Shown: positions 25,285 through 34,800 of the stretch, in pieces
Layout: the number at the start of each line of letters is the position of its first letter
Numbering within the stretch: the stretch's first letter is position 1
Assembly: GCA_002841405.1 (NCBI GenBank)
Contig: PGZR01000020.1
Coordinates: 1-56,562, forward strand
Length of the DNA: 56,562 nucleotides
Reading direction: 5' to 3'
Source: Firmicutes bacterium HGW-Firmicutes-4
Lineage (GTDB): Bacteria > Bacillota > Clostridia > Eubacteriales > Eubacteriaceae
Notes under the pieces: generated by a model
What the model saw: the letters and a program-made list of their open reading frames with translations, nothing else
Databases searched by the model: none
Told to the model about the DNA's origin: nothing
Translations under genes and position numbers: made by a program

Positions 25285-26010
25285 TCACATTAGAGTCATC
25301 AACGGAGTCATCAACGGAGTCATCAACGGAGTCATCAACGGAGTCATCAACGGAGTCATCAACGGAGTCATCAACGGAGTCATCAACGGAGCAACAGAAT
25401 CGTCATCTGAGTCATCAACAGAGTCATCATCTGAATCGTCGTCTGAGTCATCCTTATCTAAAAAACAATTATCGGTACTTCCTGGAGCACCAGATCCTGC
25501 TGGAACTATTTTGATATAAATTCCCTCAAGACGGTATCCGTATCCTGCTGTACCTGAAGACTCACCATTTTTTGCCCAACCCATCCATCCGATATTCTGA
25601 GCATGAACGCTGTAGTAAACATCAAATAAATCAGCATCTGATCCAACAAGTTTTATTTGAATTGCTTCTAACCGATAGCTTAAACCCTCGGTCCCCGAAA
25701 AATCATCGGACTCTTTCCAACCACTCCCAGCATCCACTTCCCAGCCAATGTTTTGAATATGCGTTTGATATTCAATACCAAGATCATAACCGCCGTTATT
25801 AATAGCGATACGGATTCCTTCAAGTCTTAAACCCATACCACTTGTCCCAGACATTTCGCCCTCAGATGAATAATCTTGCCAGCCAACATTTTGAACATGT
25901 GCACAGTAAGAAATATTAGGCTTATCGACTGCTTGTGTAACAGTTGGCATATAACCCAACATTAATAAAATCGTCATCAGAAAGGACAACCAACCAATTT
26001 TATTACGCAT
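25285..26010 (-). CDS. Secreted ChW-repeat protein with a frameshifted acidic repeat tail
   Basis: A 241-residue exported protein: signal peptide about residues 1-27, then three ChW repeats (about 33-170; GMGLRLEGIRIAI, GLSYRLEAIQIKL, GYGYRLEGIYIKI). A Ser/Asp-rich stretch (DDSDDDSDDDSVDDSDDDSV) leads into a tail of repeated PLMT units. The tail is encoded by a 12-base tandem repeat; in the neighbouring frame the same DNA would read VDDS repeats ending VDDSNVI and stop, continuing the acidic stretch. A four-base loss near 25390 therefore seems to have switched the tail from acidic to hydrophobic. The ChW part probably binds the cell surface. RBS AGGAGG. Confidence 0.8.
   Translation of the reverse strand: MRNKIGWLSFLMTILLMLGYMPTVTQAVDKPNISYCAHVQNVGWQDYSSEGEMSGTSGMGLRLEGIRIAINNGGYDLGIEYQTHIQNIGWEVDAGSGWKESDDFSGTEGLSYRLEAIQIKLVGSDADLFDVYYSVHAQNIGWMGWAKNGESSGTAGYGYRLEGIYIKIVPAGSGAPGSTDNCFLDKDDSDDDSDDDSVDDSDDDSVAPLMTPLMTPLMTPLMTPLMTPLMTPLMTPLMTLM
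25293..25388 (+). repeat. Eight perfect 12-base tandem repeats
   Basis: The unit GAGTCATCAACG is repeated eight times without change, followed by degenerate units to about 25455 (GAGTCATCAACA, GAGTCATCATCT, GAATCGTCGTCT). It lies in the 3' end of the minus-strand ChW gene. Perfect identity indicates recent slippage expansion. Confidence 0.95.
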
Positions 26011-26456
26011 TGTTTTATACCTCCTTATTAGATTTACTTAATATGATTATACTCCCTTGCGTAAAGGTTTACAATGGGATGGTGTGACATTTCAAAAACG
26101 TTTAAGTATATATAATGGACTTAAATTTCGCACATAATAATCGTCTAAAAAACGGTTGTTCCGATGTTACAAACATATGACACAGGGACGTTTGTCATGC
26201 CCAGCATGCTGTGATATACTAAAAAAGCAGTAGGTGAAATCAGAAATGGCAAGACAAGCTTGGTTAAAACGCAAGCGGTATTTACCATGTAATGCTAAAG
26301 GGTTTGGATGGGCGTAATCCACTTCGGCGGAAATAGAATTCTTGAAACAACCGGGCAGCAGTTTTTAAACGGTTGGTAAACCTGTCAATTCCTGAAATTT
26401 AAGTACAGATCAGGTTAAAGCGACATGAGCCGATCTGGTTGAAAAGTGAGGTAAGC
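26011..26456. other. Intergenic stretch with promoter side of the ChW gene and a transposase remnant
   Basis: The minus-strand ChW gene must be transcribed from about 26030-26100, but no convincing boxes are seen. The rest is the RAYT 5' remnant listed separately and about 110 bases without identifiable content. Confidence 0.3.
26161..26340 (+). pseudogene. 5' flank and N-terminal remnant of a RAYT transposase
   Basis: The flank reads CATATGACACAGGGACGTTT then GTCATGCCC and GCTGTGATATA (26165-26216). An ATG at 26246 starts MARQAWLK; after a frameshift the next frame gives SGIYHVMLKGLDGRNPL, the typical N-terminal segment (with the second His of the HUH neighbourhood expected further on) of IS200-like REP-associated transposases. 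The gene then dissolves. This is the clearest evidence for the family in the window and explains the dispersed short elements. Confidence 0.75.
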
Positions 26457-26682
26457 ATGGAAATAAAGAAAGTGGCAATCATTGGCTTGGGTGCCCTGAG
26501 TGATGCCGGAAAGCCTTCCATGAGACAGGATATTGAAGCCAAACGCCCCATCGAGGTGGCGCTTTTTTCCGGAATGGTGGGTGGCACTTGGGCAAAAGTA
26601 TGGCATCAAGACCCCGGTAAATGCCATGCTCTATGACAAAGTCGTGGCCATTGAAAAGGATTACCATCAGTTTTCTGAATAG
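26457..26682 (+). pseudogene. Internally deleted ketopantoate reductase gene
   Basis: ATG 26457 starts EIKKVAIIGLGAL, the Rossmann dinucleotide-binding start of ApbA/PanE proteins, joined directly to SDAGKPSMRQDIEAKRPIEV, a segment from the C-terminal third. A single extra G in GTGGGTGG (about 26577) then shifts the frame; in the restored frame the end reads YGIKTPVNAMLYDKVV and stops at 26682. About 200 residues are missing. The C-terminal sequence is more typical of the family than that of the gene at 1-549, so this was a separate paralogue. Confidence 0.85.
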
Positions 26683-26720
26683 CAGCATTTAATTTTCAAA
26701 TTGCTGCTGTTTATTAGCTT
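26683..26720 (+). terminator. Hairpin behind the ketopantoate reductase pseudogene
   Basis: Arms AGCAGCATTT and AAATTGCTGCT face each other across ATTTTC, followed by GTTTATT. It starts with the stop codon. Confidence 0.55.
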
Positions 26721-26903
26721 CCTGGCATCAGGGTGCGGGCTCCTTTCTGATGATGGAACAATGCCAAAGTTCGCCCCAAATGTTAAAAAGCTGGAAATTG
26801 AAAGCAAAGCGCTCACCATTTGTTATGATATGCAGCATGGGCATGACCAACGTCCCCCGGTCAGCTCATCTGCGCGATTAGAACACCAAAAAGGGAGGAA
26901 CCG

Positions 26904-27788
26904 ATGCGACTAAAGGAAAAATATCATCTCTATGCGCTAATCACAATTGTTTGCTGGTCGCTGGCTTATGTACTGACCCGGCTGGCCTTAACTTATTTTT
27001 CAGTTTATAGTCTGGGATTTTTGCGTTACTTGATCGCATCACTGATCTTGCTGGGTGTGGCTGTTGCTGTTAAGATGAAAATGCCTGCAAAATGCGATTG
27101 GCCGAGGTTTTTCTTGTCCGGGGCGTTGGGCTTTTTTCTCTACATGATCTTTTTTAATCAGGGTCAGCAGATGGTTTCGGCAGCCACCGGTAGCATTATC
27201 ATTGCCACCGCACCAGTTTTTACGGCGTTATTGGCTCGCATTCTTTATCAGGAAAAGCTGACATGGTTGCAATGGTTGGCAATCGGGCTGGAATTTTGTG
27301 GAGTGGCATTTTTAACGCTGATTGATGGCGCATTGTCAATAAACATTGGGGTCTTATGGCTTTTTGGGGCAGCGCTGGTTTTGAGTTTTTACAATCTTTT
27401 GCAGCGTAAACTCACTAAATCGTATGCGCCCCTTGAAACGGCGACTTACAGTATTTGGGGGGGAACGATTCTGCTGGCAGTTTTTCTGCCGGGGTCGATC
27501 CACCAGGCAATCAATGCACCGCCGCTCCAGTGGGTCTATGTCCTTATTTTGGGGGGATTCTCCAGTGCCATTGCCTACGTTGCCTGGACAAAGGCCCTGT
27601 CCTTGGCCCGTAAGACCTCACAGGTCAGTAACTATATGTTTTTAACCCCTTTTCTGACCAGCATACTGGGTTTTTTAATTGCCGGTGAAATCCCCGAGCA
27701 GGCGACAGTGATTGGTGGGTTTATTATTTTAGCGGGCGTTTTTCTATTTAATTATGGGGAGCGTTTGAAAGCTTCCATCAAACAATGA
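26904..27788 (+). CDS. EamA/DMT-superfamily exporter
   Basis: A 294-residue inner membrane protein with ten predicted membrane helices in two EamA repeats (about residues 8-140 and 150-290). The repeat signature WSLAYVLTRLAL and the second-repeat equivalent GGFSSAIAYVAWTKAL are clear. Relatives export amino acids, purines or other metabolites by proton exchange; the substrate is not predictable. RBS AAAGGGAGGAACCG. Upstream, 26701-26903 contains a frame starting with a lipobox-like LASGCG but with no recognisable continuation. Confidence 0.85.
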   Translation: MRLKEKYHLYALITIVCWSLAYVLTRLALTYFSVYSLGFLRYLIASLILLGVAVAVKMKMPAKCDWPRFFLSGALGFFLYMIFFNQGQQMVSAATGSIIIATAPVFTALLARILYQEKLTWLQWLAIGLEFCGVAFLTLIDGALSINIGVLWLFGAALVLSFYNLLQRKLTKSYAPLETATYSIWGGTILLAVFLPGSIHQAINAPPLQWVYVLILGGFSSAIAYVAWTKALSLARKTSQVSNYMFLTPFLTSILGFLIAGEIPEQATVIGGFIILAGVFLFNYGERLKASIKQ

Positions 27789-27875
27789 TACAGGATTAAC
27801 ACGGAGATGCTTTGCCATCTGGGATGAATTGATTTTTGGGGTGGAGGACGGTTCGGTTGAAGAATTGTGAAGAAG

Positions 27876-27900
27876 AATTGTGGTAAAATAAGCTCATCGG
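27876..27900 (+). promoter_or_regulatory. Repeated promoter-like segment
   Basis: AATTGTGGTAAAATAAGCTC followed by ATCGG is nearly identical to 47177-47202 upstream of the YbaK-type gene (ATTTGTGGTAAAATCAGCTC). TGTGGTAAAAT resembles an extended -10 box. Here it lies about 170 bases upstream of the DUF1835 gene. Confidence 0.4.
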
Positions 27901-28063
27901 AAAAATAGCAGTTCTTTGCATTAATCACAATAACCTGAGCCGAATGGACAGATTCAGTCAAGTGTTAGGATTACTCAAATTTCAATAATTTGAACTGTTC
28001 TGGACTCAAGGTGGTTATATGTTCTTGTCGATAGGTAGACAAGAGATTTGGAGGTTAACAGTT

Positions 28064-29029
28064 ATGATAGATATCCTATTCAGCGATAGTGCTTGCGGTA
28101 GTCTTAAAATAGCGCAACATTTTGGTAAAGGAAAATATCCGGTTGGGTGTATGAGCATTGTTGTCAGTCATACTGATGGAAGTAAGCCAAGTAAAGTTGA
28201 AATTGAAACGGCCAGGAAGGAAGCAGAGGAAAAGTCACGCATGGCGTGGGAGAATGCGACACCCTTGGATGGAAAAACATCAGACGTCTATGGATTCAAT
28301 TTGTTGCTGAGCATCGGAGATATTTCCGAAAATCAACTCGGTATCAAGCGGAAACAGGTATTGGAACACTTATTTAGTGTTTATCCAGATGACCAAGAGC
28401 ATCAGGTTGCGAAAGAAATATTTAATAAGGCAATTGAAGATTTGCAGACAATTCGTGAGCATGCGGCAACGGGAGAAACTTTCCGGGTCTGGTATAGTAA
28501 TCAGCCCGATGATATGTGTGGACTTTACTGGTTTATGAGTCAGTTTAATCAGTGGAACGTAAACGATGGACAAGTGGTGATTGTAAAACTCCCCGAAAGG
28601 GAATCTGACGGGAATGGAAATGTCATGCAAAAAAATAGCTGGGCTGAAGTGGCTCCAGAAGAATGGTGTCAGTATTTTGCTTTTCAAAAGGCGGTATCAT
28701 CTGCATTTATTCAATGTTGTGCATCTCACTGGCAGGCGCTTCAAGCAGAGAACGCGCCTTTGCGAGCCGTACTTAATGGCCAGTTGGTTAGTATGTCAGA
28801 AAAGCTCTATGATGATTTTATTCGTTGCGAAATTGAAGCGGAAGACGAAAAATTTCATGAAGCGATGATTGTCGGACGTGTGTTAGGTAAATACCAACTT
28901 GGAATTTGTGATTCATGGGTTGCATTACGCATCGAAGAAATGATCAGGGATAGAAAACTGGAAACAGTGACGGGGAGTGACAAAGATATGCCGCTTTATC
29001 ATCGCGTATTGAAAAAAGTTACTCACTGA
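28064..29029 (+). CDS. DUF1835 / DUF3658 domain protein
   Basis: A 321-residue soluble protein. It opens IDILFSDSACGSLKIAQ, the hallmark of DUF1835, and the C-terminal half (KLYDDFIRCEIEAEDEKFHE, GKYQLGICDSWVALRIEEMI) matches DUF3658. The pairing is common in Firmicutes; the function is not known. ATG 28064 is chosen because TTGGAGG lies ten bases upstream; a longer in-frame start at 28019 has no site. A small hairpin (CTTGTC/GACAAG, 28024-28043) precedes the RBS. Confidence 0.8.
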   Translation: MIDILFSDSACGSLKIAQHFGKGKYPVGCMSIVVSHTDGSKPSKVEIETARKEAEEKSRMAWENATPLDGKTSDVYGFNLLLSIGDISENQLGIKRKQVLEHLFSVYPDDQEHQVAKEIFNKAIEDLQTIREHAATGETFRVWYSNQPDDMCGLYWFMSQFNQWNVNDGQVVIVKLPERESDGNGNVMQKNSWAEVAPEEWCQYFAFQKAVSSAFIQCCASHWQALQAENAPLRAVLNGQLVSMSEKLYDDFIRCEIEAEDEKFHEAMIVGRVLGKYQLGICDSWVALRIEEMIRDRKLETVTGSDKDMPLYHRVLKKVTH

Positions 29030-29066
29030 CGCTATCCCCCAGGAGCATGAGATAGCGTTGGGTTGT
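29029..29066 (+). terminator. Terminator of the DUF1835 gene
   Basis: Arms ACGCTATC (29029-29036, overlapping the stop) and GATAGCGT (29051-29058), followed by TGGGTTGTTT. Confidence 0.6.
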
Positions 29067-29090
29067 TTAGACTTTACATGACTGTTTCGG

Positions 29091-29228
29091 ATGATTATTC
29101 CAGAACCGGATTCTGACGTTTTAAAAATGGGTGATGTCAAAGGCTATAGCCAATTTAGAAAAGAAGTTTTAAAAAATCAATCTATGGGGCGAACCAGTGG
29201 AAATGCGCTGGTAATCGATTATGAATGA
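29091..29228 (+). pseudogene. 45-codon ORF, probable 3' end of a lost gene
   Basis: IIPEPDSDVLKMGDVKGYSQ begins a well-formed 45-residue frame without a ribosome binding site. The composition is protein-like, and it lies between a terminator and the next gene's RBS. I do not recognise the family; it is most likely the tail of a deleted gene. Confidence 0.35.
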
Positions 29229-29242
29229 ACAGGGAGAAAACA

Positions 29243-29707
29243 ATGAAACGAATAGTGATTACTTTAATGTGTATGACATTATTGCTTTTAGGTGCGACTG
29301 GATGTAGTCAATTATCGCAGGAAGTCAAACAAACAGCGGACGATCTCTACGCCGCCAAAGTTGAGTTTGTGGGAGACAATGCCGCCGTTCTTGCACTAAT
29401 CGAAAAGACGGGATTGGGAAAAATAAAGGATTACACCATTCAACTGGAAACCAGTCAGGAACCTTATGGGCTGATCATAAATATCGCTGAAAAGGATGGA
29501 TCTTTTAATGAAAGTGATTTTGTGCCATCGGCGATACAACTGCTGGGTTTAATCAAGAATCTGGATTATGTCGAAGTTAATAATGGTGATGAGCAGTTTA
29601 AAATGTCGACAGAAGAAGCATCGGCGTTGATCGATGAGAATGTTAAAACCCTTGGTGAATCTAAGGATAAACTAAAATCCATCATCGAAGAACTTACAAA
29701 TAAATAA
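29243..29707 (+). CDS. DUF4825-like lipoprotein
   Basis: A 154-residue exported lipoprotein. A hydrophobic signal ends in the lipobox LLGATGC, so the mature protein starts at about Cys21. The following DDLYAAKVEFVGDNAAVLALI is the typical start of DUF4825 domains (also found at the ends of some BlaR-type sensors), and the C terminus is a charged helix. Function unknown. ATG 29243 with AGGGAGAAAACA upstream; an earlier in-frame start at 29225 is weaker. A clear terminator follows. Confidence 0.75.
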   Translation: MKRIVITLMCMTLLLLGATGCSQLSQEVKQTADDLYAAKVEFVGDNAAVLALIEKTGLGKIKDYTIQLETSQEPYGLIINIAEKDGSFNESDFVPSAIQLLGLIKNLDYVEVNNGDEQFKMSTEEASALIDENVKTLGESKDKLKSIIEELTNK

Positions 29708-29801
29708 AGAGCTAAAATCCGATTGAGATGAGTAGACACTGCGGATAAAAATCAAAGGTAGGTGGGGATAGAAAATAACTTGCCAATAAATAGCTTAATA
29801 A

Positions 29802-29834
29802 AAAAACAGCGACGCAAAGTTCGCTGTTTTTTTG
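29802..29834 (+). terminator. Rho-independent terminator
   Basis: Arms ACAGCGA (29806-29812) and TCGCTGT (29821-29827), with A-run before and TTTTTTG after; usable in both directions. Confidence 0.8.
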
Positions 29835-30166
29835 TTATTCTCTGATAATAACTGTGATGTCCGTTGCTTGGCAAAAAACACAGCAATGGCACAGCGTCGT
29901 TATAATCAAAAGCAAGACGGGCCCCATAATAGGGGGTACGGGGAATACCCCAATCGCAGTGTCGGCCATTCAGGTTATTTATGTACGCCATAAACTGACT
30001 GCTGTGGCTGATAGATTTGCCCCTATCTTATTAAGTCATCGAAGTGGGGGGTGATGCGTGGATAGCTGACCATGTATAAACTGAGCAACACCGTGACGCG
30101 ACTATTTTGATTGCTCAAATTCTGGATTACTTTAATAACCGTGGAGGGCGTGTCGACTTGGCATCG
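29835..30166. other. Stretch without a gene
   Basis: No family-like frame on either strand. A GGGG-TACGG-GGAATACCCC hairpin lies near 29931-29953. Several protein-like fragments suggest decayed coding DNA, but none is recognisable. Confidence 0.3.
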
Positions 30167-30448
30167 TTATGCTTTCTTTTTACCATCGTCAATCAGTACG
30201 ATCTCTAAATAATCAAACCAAACAGATTCGATGAACTGGTCATCACGAAAAGTTGTCTTAGAAATCTGACTGAGCTCTTTTGTATTTTTTTCAAACCACA
30301 TTGGCTTTTCCAGATCAAAGTCACGGCAGAAGATTTCTAAAGCGGCGTGGATTTTATCATCTATCCCCAGGGTGTTGTTATCAAGTTCAATAACTTTGTC
30401 GTCTTGAATTTTATTTTTGGTTATGATTTTGCACCATAGTCGAAACAT
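30167..30448 (-). CDS. Conserved hypothetical protein of about 93 residues
   Basis: A small acidic protein beginning FRLWCKIITKNKI with an internal DKIHAALEIFCRDFDLEKPM and a closing FDYLEIVLID. This layout recurs in a family of about 95-residue clostridial proteins I have seen annotated only as hypothetical. No cofactor or membrane motif. RBS AGAGGTAAAA. It stands alone on the minus strand. Confidence 0.7.
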   Translation of the reverse strand: MFRLWCKIITKNKIQDDKVIELDNNTLGIDDKIHAALEIFCRDFDLEKPMWFEKNTKELSQISKTTFRDDQFIESVWFDYLEIVLIDDGKKKA

Positions 30449-30600
30449 TTTTACCTCTCAATGATTAATTTGCGATGACGCCATCCGGTTTGCATTTCCA
30501 GGAACCAGCCAAACGGACATATGTAGAGTATAAGGGTTAACGCCGCAAATGTAAAGAATTGGGAGCGTATTGAATTGATCAAAACGATGTGTCTACGGGT

Positions 30601-31644
30601 TTAATAGGCAGGTGCACCTTGAAAATCTTTGGCAAGCGTCGCCGTCAAATCCGTAACGATGGCCTCGTTTTTAGTGATAATGCCCACGTTGCGGTCAGCG
30701 TTGGCGCTGGTATCGGTGAAATTGGTGCTGCCGATATAGACGGTGTCATTGTTTACGGAAATAGCCTTGGACTGTATGTAAATGGACGCATTCGATGGAT
30801 ACAGATGAACATTGACGCCGCCGGCTTTTAAGGTATCAAATCCCTGGGTAAATTCGCCGGTGTTTGTCATGGTGAAGTTGACAGTCACCCCGCGGTTAAC
30901 CGCATCAATAAGCGCATTCTCCAGAGCGGCGCTATCCAGCTGCTCGGTTTCGACATAAAGGGTAGTTCCGGTTTTTGCAGTGGCAATCAACTCGGTCAGC
31001 GGTTCTTCTGCACCAGGAGACCAAACCAGCTCGGAGCCTTCCGGAACATCACCGGTTACTGGGGCAATTGTATTATTGGAATAATCTGCTTCAAAGGTGG
31101 TAGCCACGCCGGTGACCGTAGCCGGATTGTCGGTGATGATGACATAGTCGCGCAGTATCGGATAGTATTGGGCGACCAGGTTACAGTTCATAATGGCTAC
31201 TTTCTGATTGTCGACAACGATGCTTTTTTGATGCCATAAAACCCCATCCCAGGAATAAACCACCGAAACGCCGTTAGCCGTTAAATTTTCATAGGCCGGC
31301 TGATTCATCCCCACCGTGCCGCCATCCGAGGCATTGGAGTTAAGCAATATCCGGACGTTAACGCCACGCTGAGCAGCATCAATCAAAGCGGCTTCAGCAT
31401 TGGGATCAATCAGGGCGTACATGGTCATATCAATGCTTTGATTGGCCGAAGCAATAAAATCATAAATTGTTTGATAACCAGCATCCGGTAGGGTAACGAG
31501 CGTGGATGTCACCTTGGTTGCAACGTGGCGTTCGGAATTGGTGGAACTGCATCCCAACAGGGTTGTGCCCCAAAGCATACCAATTACCAGTATCACTGAC
31601 AGTTTCAGGTAAACTTTTCTCCAATTTTTCTTATTTACAGCCAT
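30601..31644 (-). CDS. Lipoprotein of the phospholipase D superfamily with a degenerate second active-site motif
   Basis: A 347-residue exported lipoprotein: signal about residues 15-31 and lipobox LLGCSS. Two PLD-like halves follow. The first has a good HKD motif, WHQKSIVVDNQKVAIMNCNL (about residues 146-165; His, Lys, Asp present). The second reads YIQSKAISVNNDTVYIGSTNF in the same place, so His is Gln and Asp is Asn although the flanking IGSTNF is intact. PLD enzymes normally need both motifs, so it may be a binding protein or a pairwise dimer acting through the first motif. The RBS is AGGAGAATTG. A near-inverted partner gene, 31900, is divergently transcribed. Confidence 0.85.
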   Translation of the reverse strand: MAVNKKNWRKVYLKLSVILVIGMLWGTTLLGCSSTNSERHVATKVTSTLVTLPDAGYQTIYDFIASANQSIDMTMYALIDPNAEAALIDAAQRGVNVRILLNSNASDGGTVGMNQPAYENLTANGVSVVYSWDGVLWHQKSIVVDNQKVAIMNCNLVAQYYPILRDYVIITDNPATVTGVATTFEADYSNNTIAPVTGDVPEGSELVWSPGAEEPLTELIATAKTGTTLYVETEQLDSAALENALIDAVNRGVTVNFTMTNTGEFTQGFDTLKAGGVNVHLYPSNASIYIQSKAISVNNDTVYIGSTNFTDTSANADRNVGIITKNEAIVTDLTATLAKDFQGAPAY

Positions 31645-31899
31645 TACATCAATTCTCCTTCATTTCTCTTAAAATTTTATTCATATTATAAACGGTTTTA
31701 AAGTCAATCACAATAAATTGTTGAAGTGAGAGTGTGCATTGAGCGTTTATTTGGGATGGTTTGATAGGCACGTGTGTCGTTTAGAAAAAAATCAAAAAAA
31801 AGCTAAATAAATGAAGAATGTGGTCGATATTAAAATAAATCTATACGTTTTTTTGGTGAAATGGTTAAAAGTGAGTGATTAGAAAAGAAAGGTGATGAA

Positions 31900-34800
31900 A
31901 TGAAGAGCGTATTAAGGAAGTTATGGCTATTGATGTTGGTACTGGTATTGACGGGTACATCAGGTATCATGGCAGCCGGGGAAGAACAGGTGCAAACAGC
32001 GTTTTCGGAACCGCTGGGAGTATCGTATCGGGCGCATGTGCAGAATATGGGAGACATGCCAAAACCCGAAGGCACCTTTGTTGTGGGACCGGAGGCGATT
32101 GGTACCCGCAGTCAGAGTTTACGGGTGGAAGGCTTCTGGATTGAACTGACTGGGGATATTCCCGAAAATGCGGGGATCACCTATCAGGTCCATGTTCAGA
32201 ACAAAGGCTGGACGGAACCGGTCAGTGACGGCACCTTTGCCGGAACGACAGGTAAGGGACTCCGGATTGAATCGATCCGGATTTTGCTTGATAATCTTGA
32301 AGATTATGACGTGTATTACCGTGGCCACGTTCAGAATCGGGGCGATCTGCCGCAAGAAAATGGCGAATGGGGATGGGTGAAAAATGGTGAAGATCTGGGC
32401 ACTACCGGTTCATCGTTGCGGCTGGAAGAATTGCAAGTCAAGATTGTCCGGCGCGATACCGATCTGTCGGCCTACAATGAGCTGATCGAGACGATTGGAA
32501 AGCTGTCGGCAGCAGACTATACACCGCAGTCCTGGGAAACCCTGCAAACGGTTATCGCGGATTATCCGATCACCGAAGCCAGTCTTCAGGAAGATGTCGA
32601 TGCCGCCGTCAAGACGATTGAGGCCGCCTACCAAGCACTGGCCTTAAAAGTTGTGGCGGTTTATGATACCCCCGGTACATACGGGCCGGAAAGTGGCAGT
32701 GAGACCATTGATGGCAGTGTCGTGATTGCAGTTTCCGGGGTTACCCTGCAAAATCTGGAGATAATGGGTGATCTGACCATTGCTGAAGAAGTCGGTGACG
32801 GCGATGCAACCCTCAATGACCTGACCGTTCGTGGCAATACCAATATTTATGGTGGCGGCAGTGGCCAAACACTGGCAGCAGAGGGGGATATGGCGGCCAT
32901 GGCCGGAAGCGGCGGCATTACCATTAACGGTGGAGATTATGCCTCGATTTCCATTGTAAAAAATGACGATACGATCATGATTGTGGCAAACGGCTCAGCG
33001 GGCAATGCGACCTTTTTCTTTGCAGCCGGCGATATTCAACTGGTAGGGGCATTTGAAAATGTCTATGTTATGGGTGATGACGTGAATATCCAGATGGCGC
33101 AAGGGTCCAGCATTGAGAATTTGGATGCCGGAACGGATGATTTTAACTTTTTTTTAATCTCGCATGGGCAGGCGCCCTCTAACCGTTTAACGGTGAGTGG
33201 CGAGGGCACGATCAAAAATGCGAATATTGCCAATTGTTCAAAAGATGTGGTCATTAATGTCGATGTCACCGGTAAAGCCGCGATTAATGGGGAAAACACG
33301 ACCTTTAACGGGACGGTGAACGAAGCCGAGGTTAATGGCGACAATACCACCTTTAAAAACGAGCCGGATTCGTATCAGGCCGGTGAAGGAAAGGAACCGG
33401 TTATTGTTAATCCCAAACCGGCGCCCCCAGCACCACCAAGTGGCGGCGGCGGTGGTGGAATCAGCTACACACCGGTGACGGCAGTAACCATCAGTGGCAC
33501 GGCGGTAGTGGGCCAAACCCTGACTGCAACGGCGACCCCGGGTGCCGCCACGGTTAGTTATCAGTGGCTGCGTAGTGATATGGTTGATGGTTCATACGGT
33601 AACATCGCAGCCGCCACCGGCAGCACCTATGTCCTAGATTCAGCGGATGCCGGTAAGTACATTAAGGTTCAGGTGACAGGAACGGGAACGTATACTGGGA
33701 CGGTGACGAGTGCGGCGACAGGGAAGGTGCTTGATACACAGGCGGCACCGACGGGATTAAACGGTGTGGCAGCGACAACCGTAGCCAATAATAATGGAAA
33801 AATTACTGACACCACCACCGCCATGGAATATAAACTGGCAGCAGCTGACGATTCAACTTACCAGGCCTGCGCTGAATCCGAAACAGGCAGCCTTTCCGCC
33901 GGGGATTATGTGGTCCGCTATCAGGCGACAACTGAATATGCGGCGAGTGAAACTACAGCTGTGACAGTGCCAAATCAGGAGCAGTCAGCTCCATCAGGTT
34001 TATTAGGCATTGCACCGACAACCGTAGCCAATAATGATGGGAAAATTACTGGCACCACCACCGCCATGGAATATAAACTGGCAGCAGCTGACGATTCAAC
34101 TTACCAAGCCTGTGCTGAATCCGAAACAGGCAGCCTTTCCGCTGGAAATTATGCGGTTCGCTATCAGGCAAAAACCGGGTTTAACGTCGGGAGCCCCGCT
34201 ACAGTGACAGTAACCGCGTATGTGGCTAGCAATAATGCTGGTTTGACAAGCGTGTTGGGTGAGACCGATGCATCGCCTGGAGGTCAGAGTGGTGAGGATA
34301 CAAGTAATGCGATTACCTGGGCAATTGCAGTTGACAATGCAAAGGACTCGCTGGGGCTTTCGGATATTTCAGTGGCAACCGGGGCCAGTATTAAGCTCTA
34401 TTCGGACAGCATTTTCGCGACCGAAATTAGCGAAGGCAGTACGATTCCCTTAAGCCCAGGGGCAGACACGATTGCCTATATCAAGGTGACGGCACAGGAT
34501 GGGACAACCAGTAAATATTATGCGGTGACGGTAAGCAGAGCTGCGGATCCAGCTAACGCTTTAACTATAAGCAATGTTACTGCCGGGGTAACATCTGGTA
34601 CCACTGTAATAACCATCAGCAATACAATTCCAGTGGGTAATAAACTGGTTTATGTCGTTTCGGATGCAGAGGTAACCGAAGTAACGGTGGAAACAGTTAT
34701 TAATACTGGAACTGATCTGGAATCAGGTACAACAGAAATTGGGGTGTCAACAGATCGTTACGTAACCGTTTATGAAATAAACAGCACCACTCAGAAAGTG

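Noticed and set aside
25293-25455. CRISPR-like regular repeats
   Set aside because: The 12-base units are directly adjacent with no spacers and lie in a coding sequence; no cas gene is present.
26701-26903. Lipoprotein gene starting with a lipobox-like LASGCG
   Set aside because: The start overlaps a terminator hairpin, no RBS is visible and the rest resembles no family.
30566-30594. Scrap of the serine hydrolase gene end
   Set aside because: Only about 25 bases match (GAATTGATCAAAACGATG core), too short to call.
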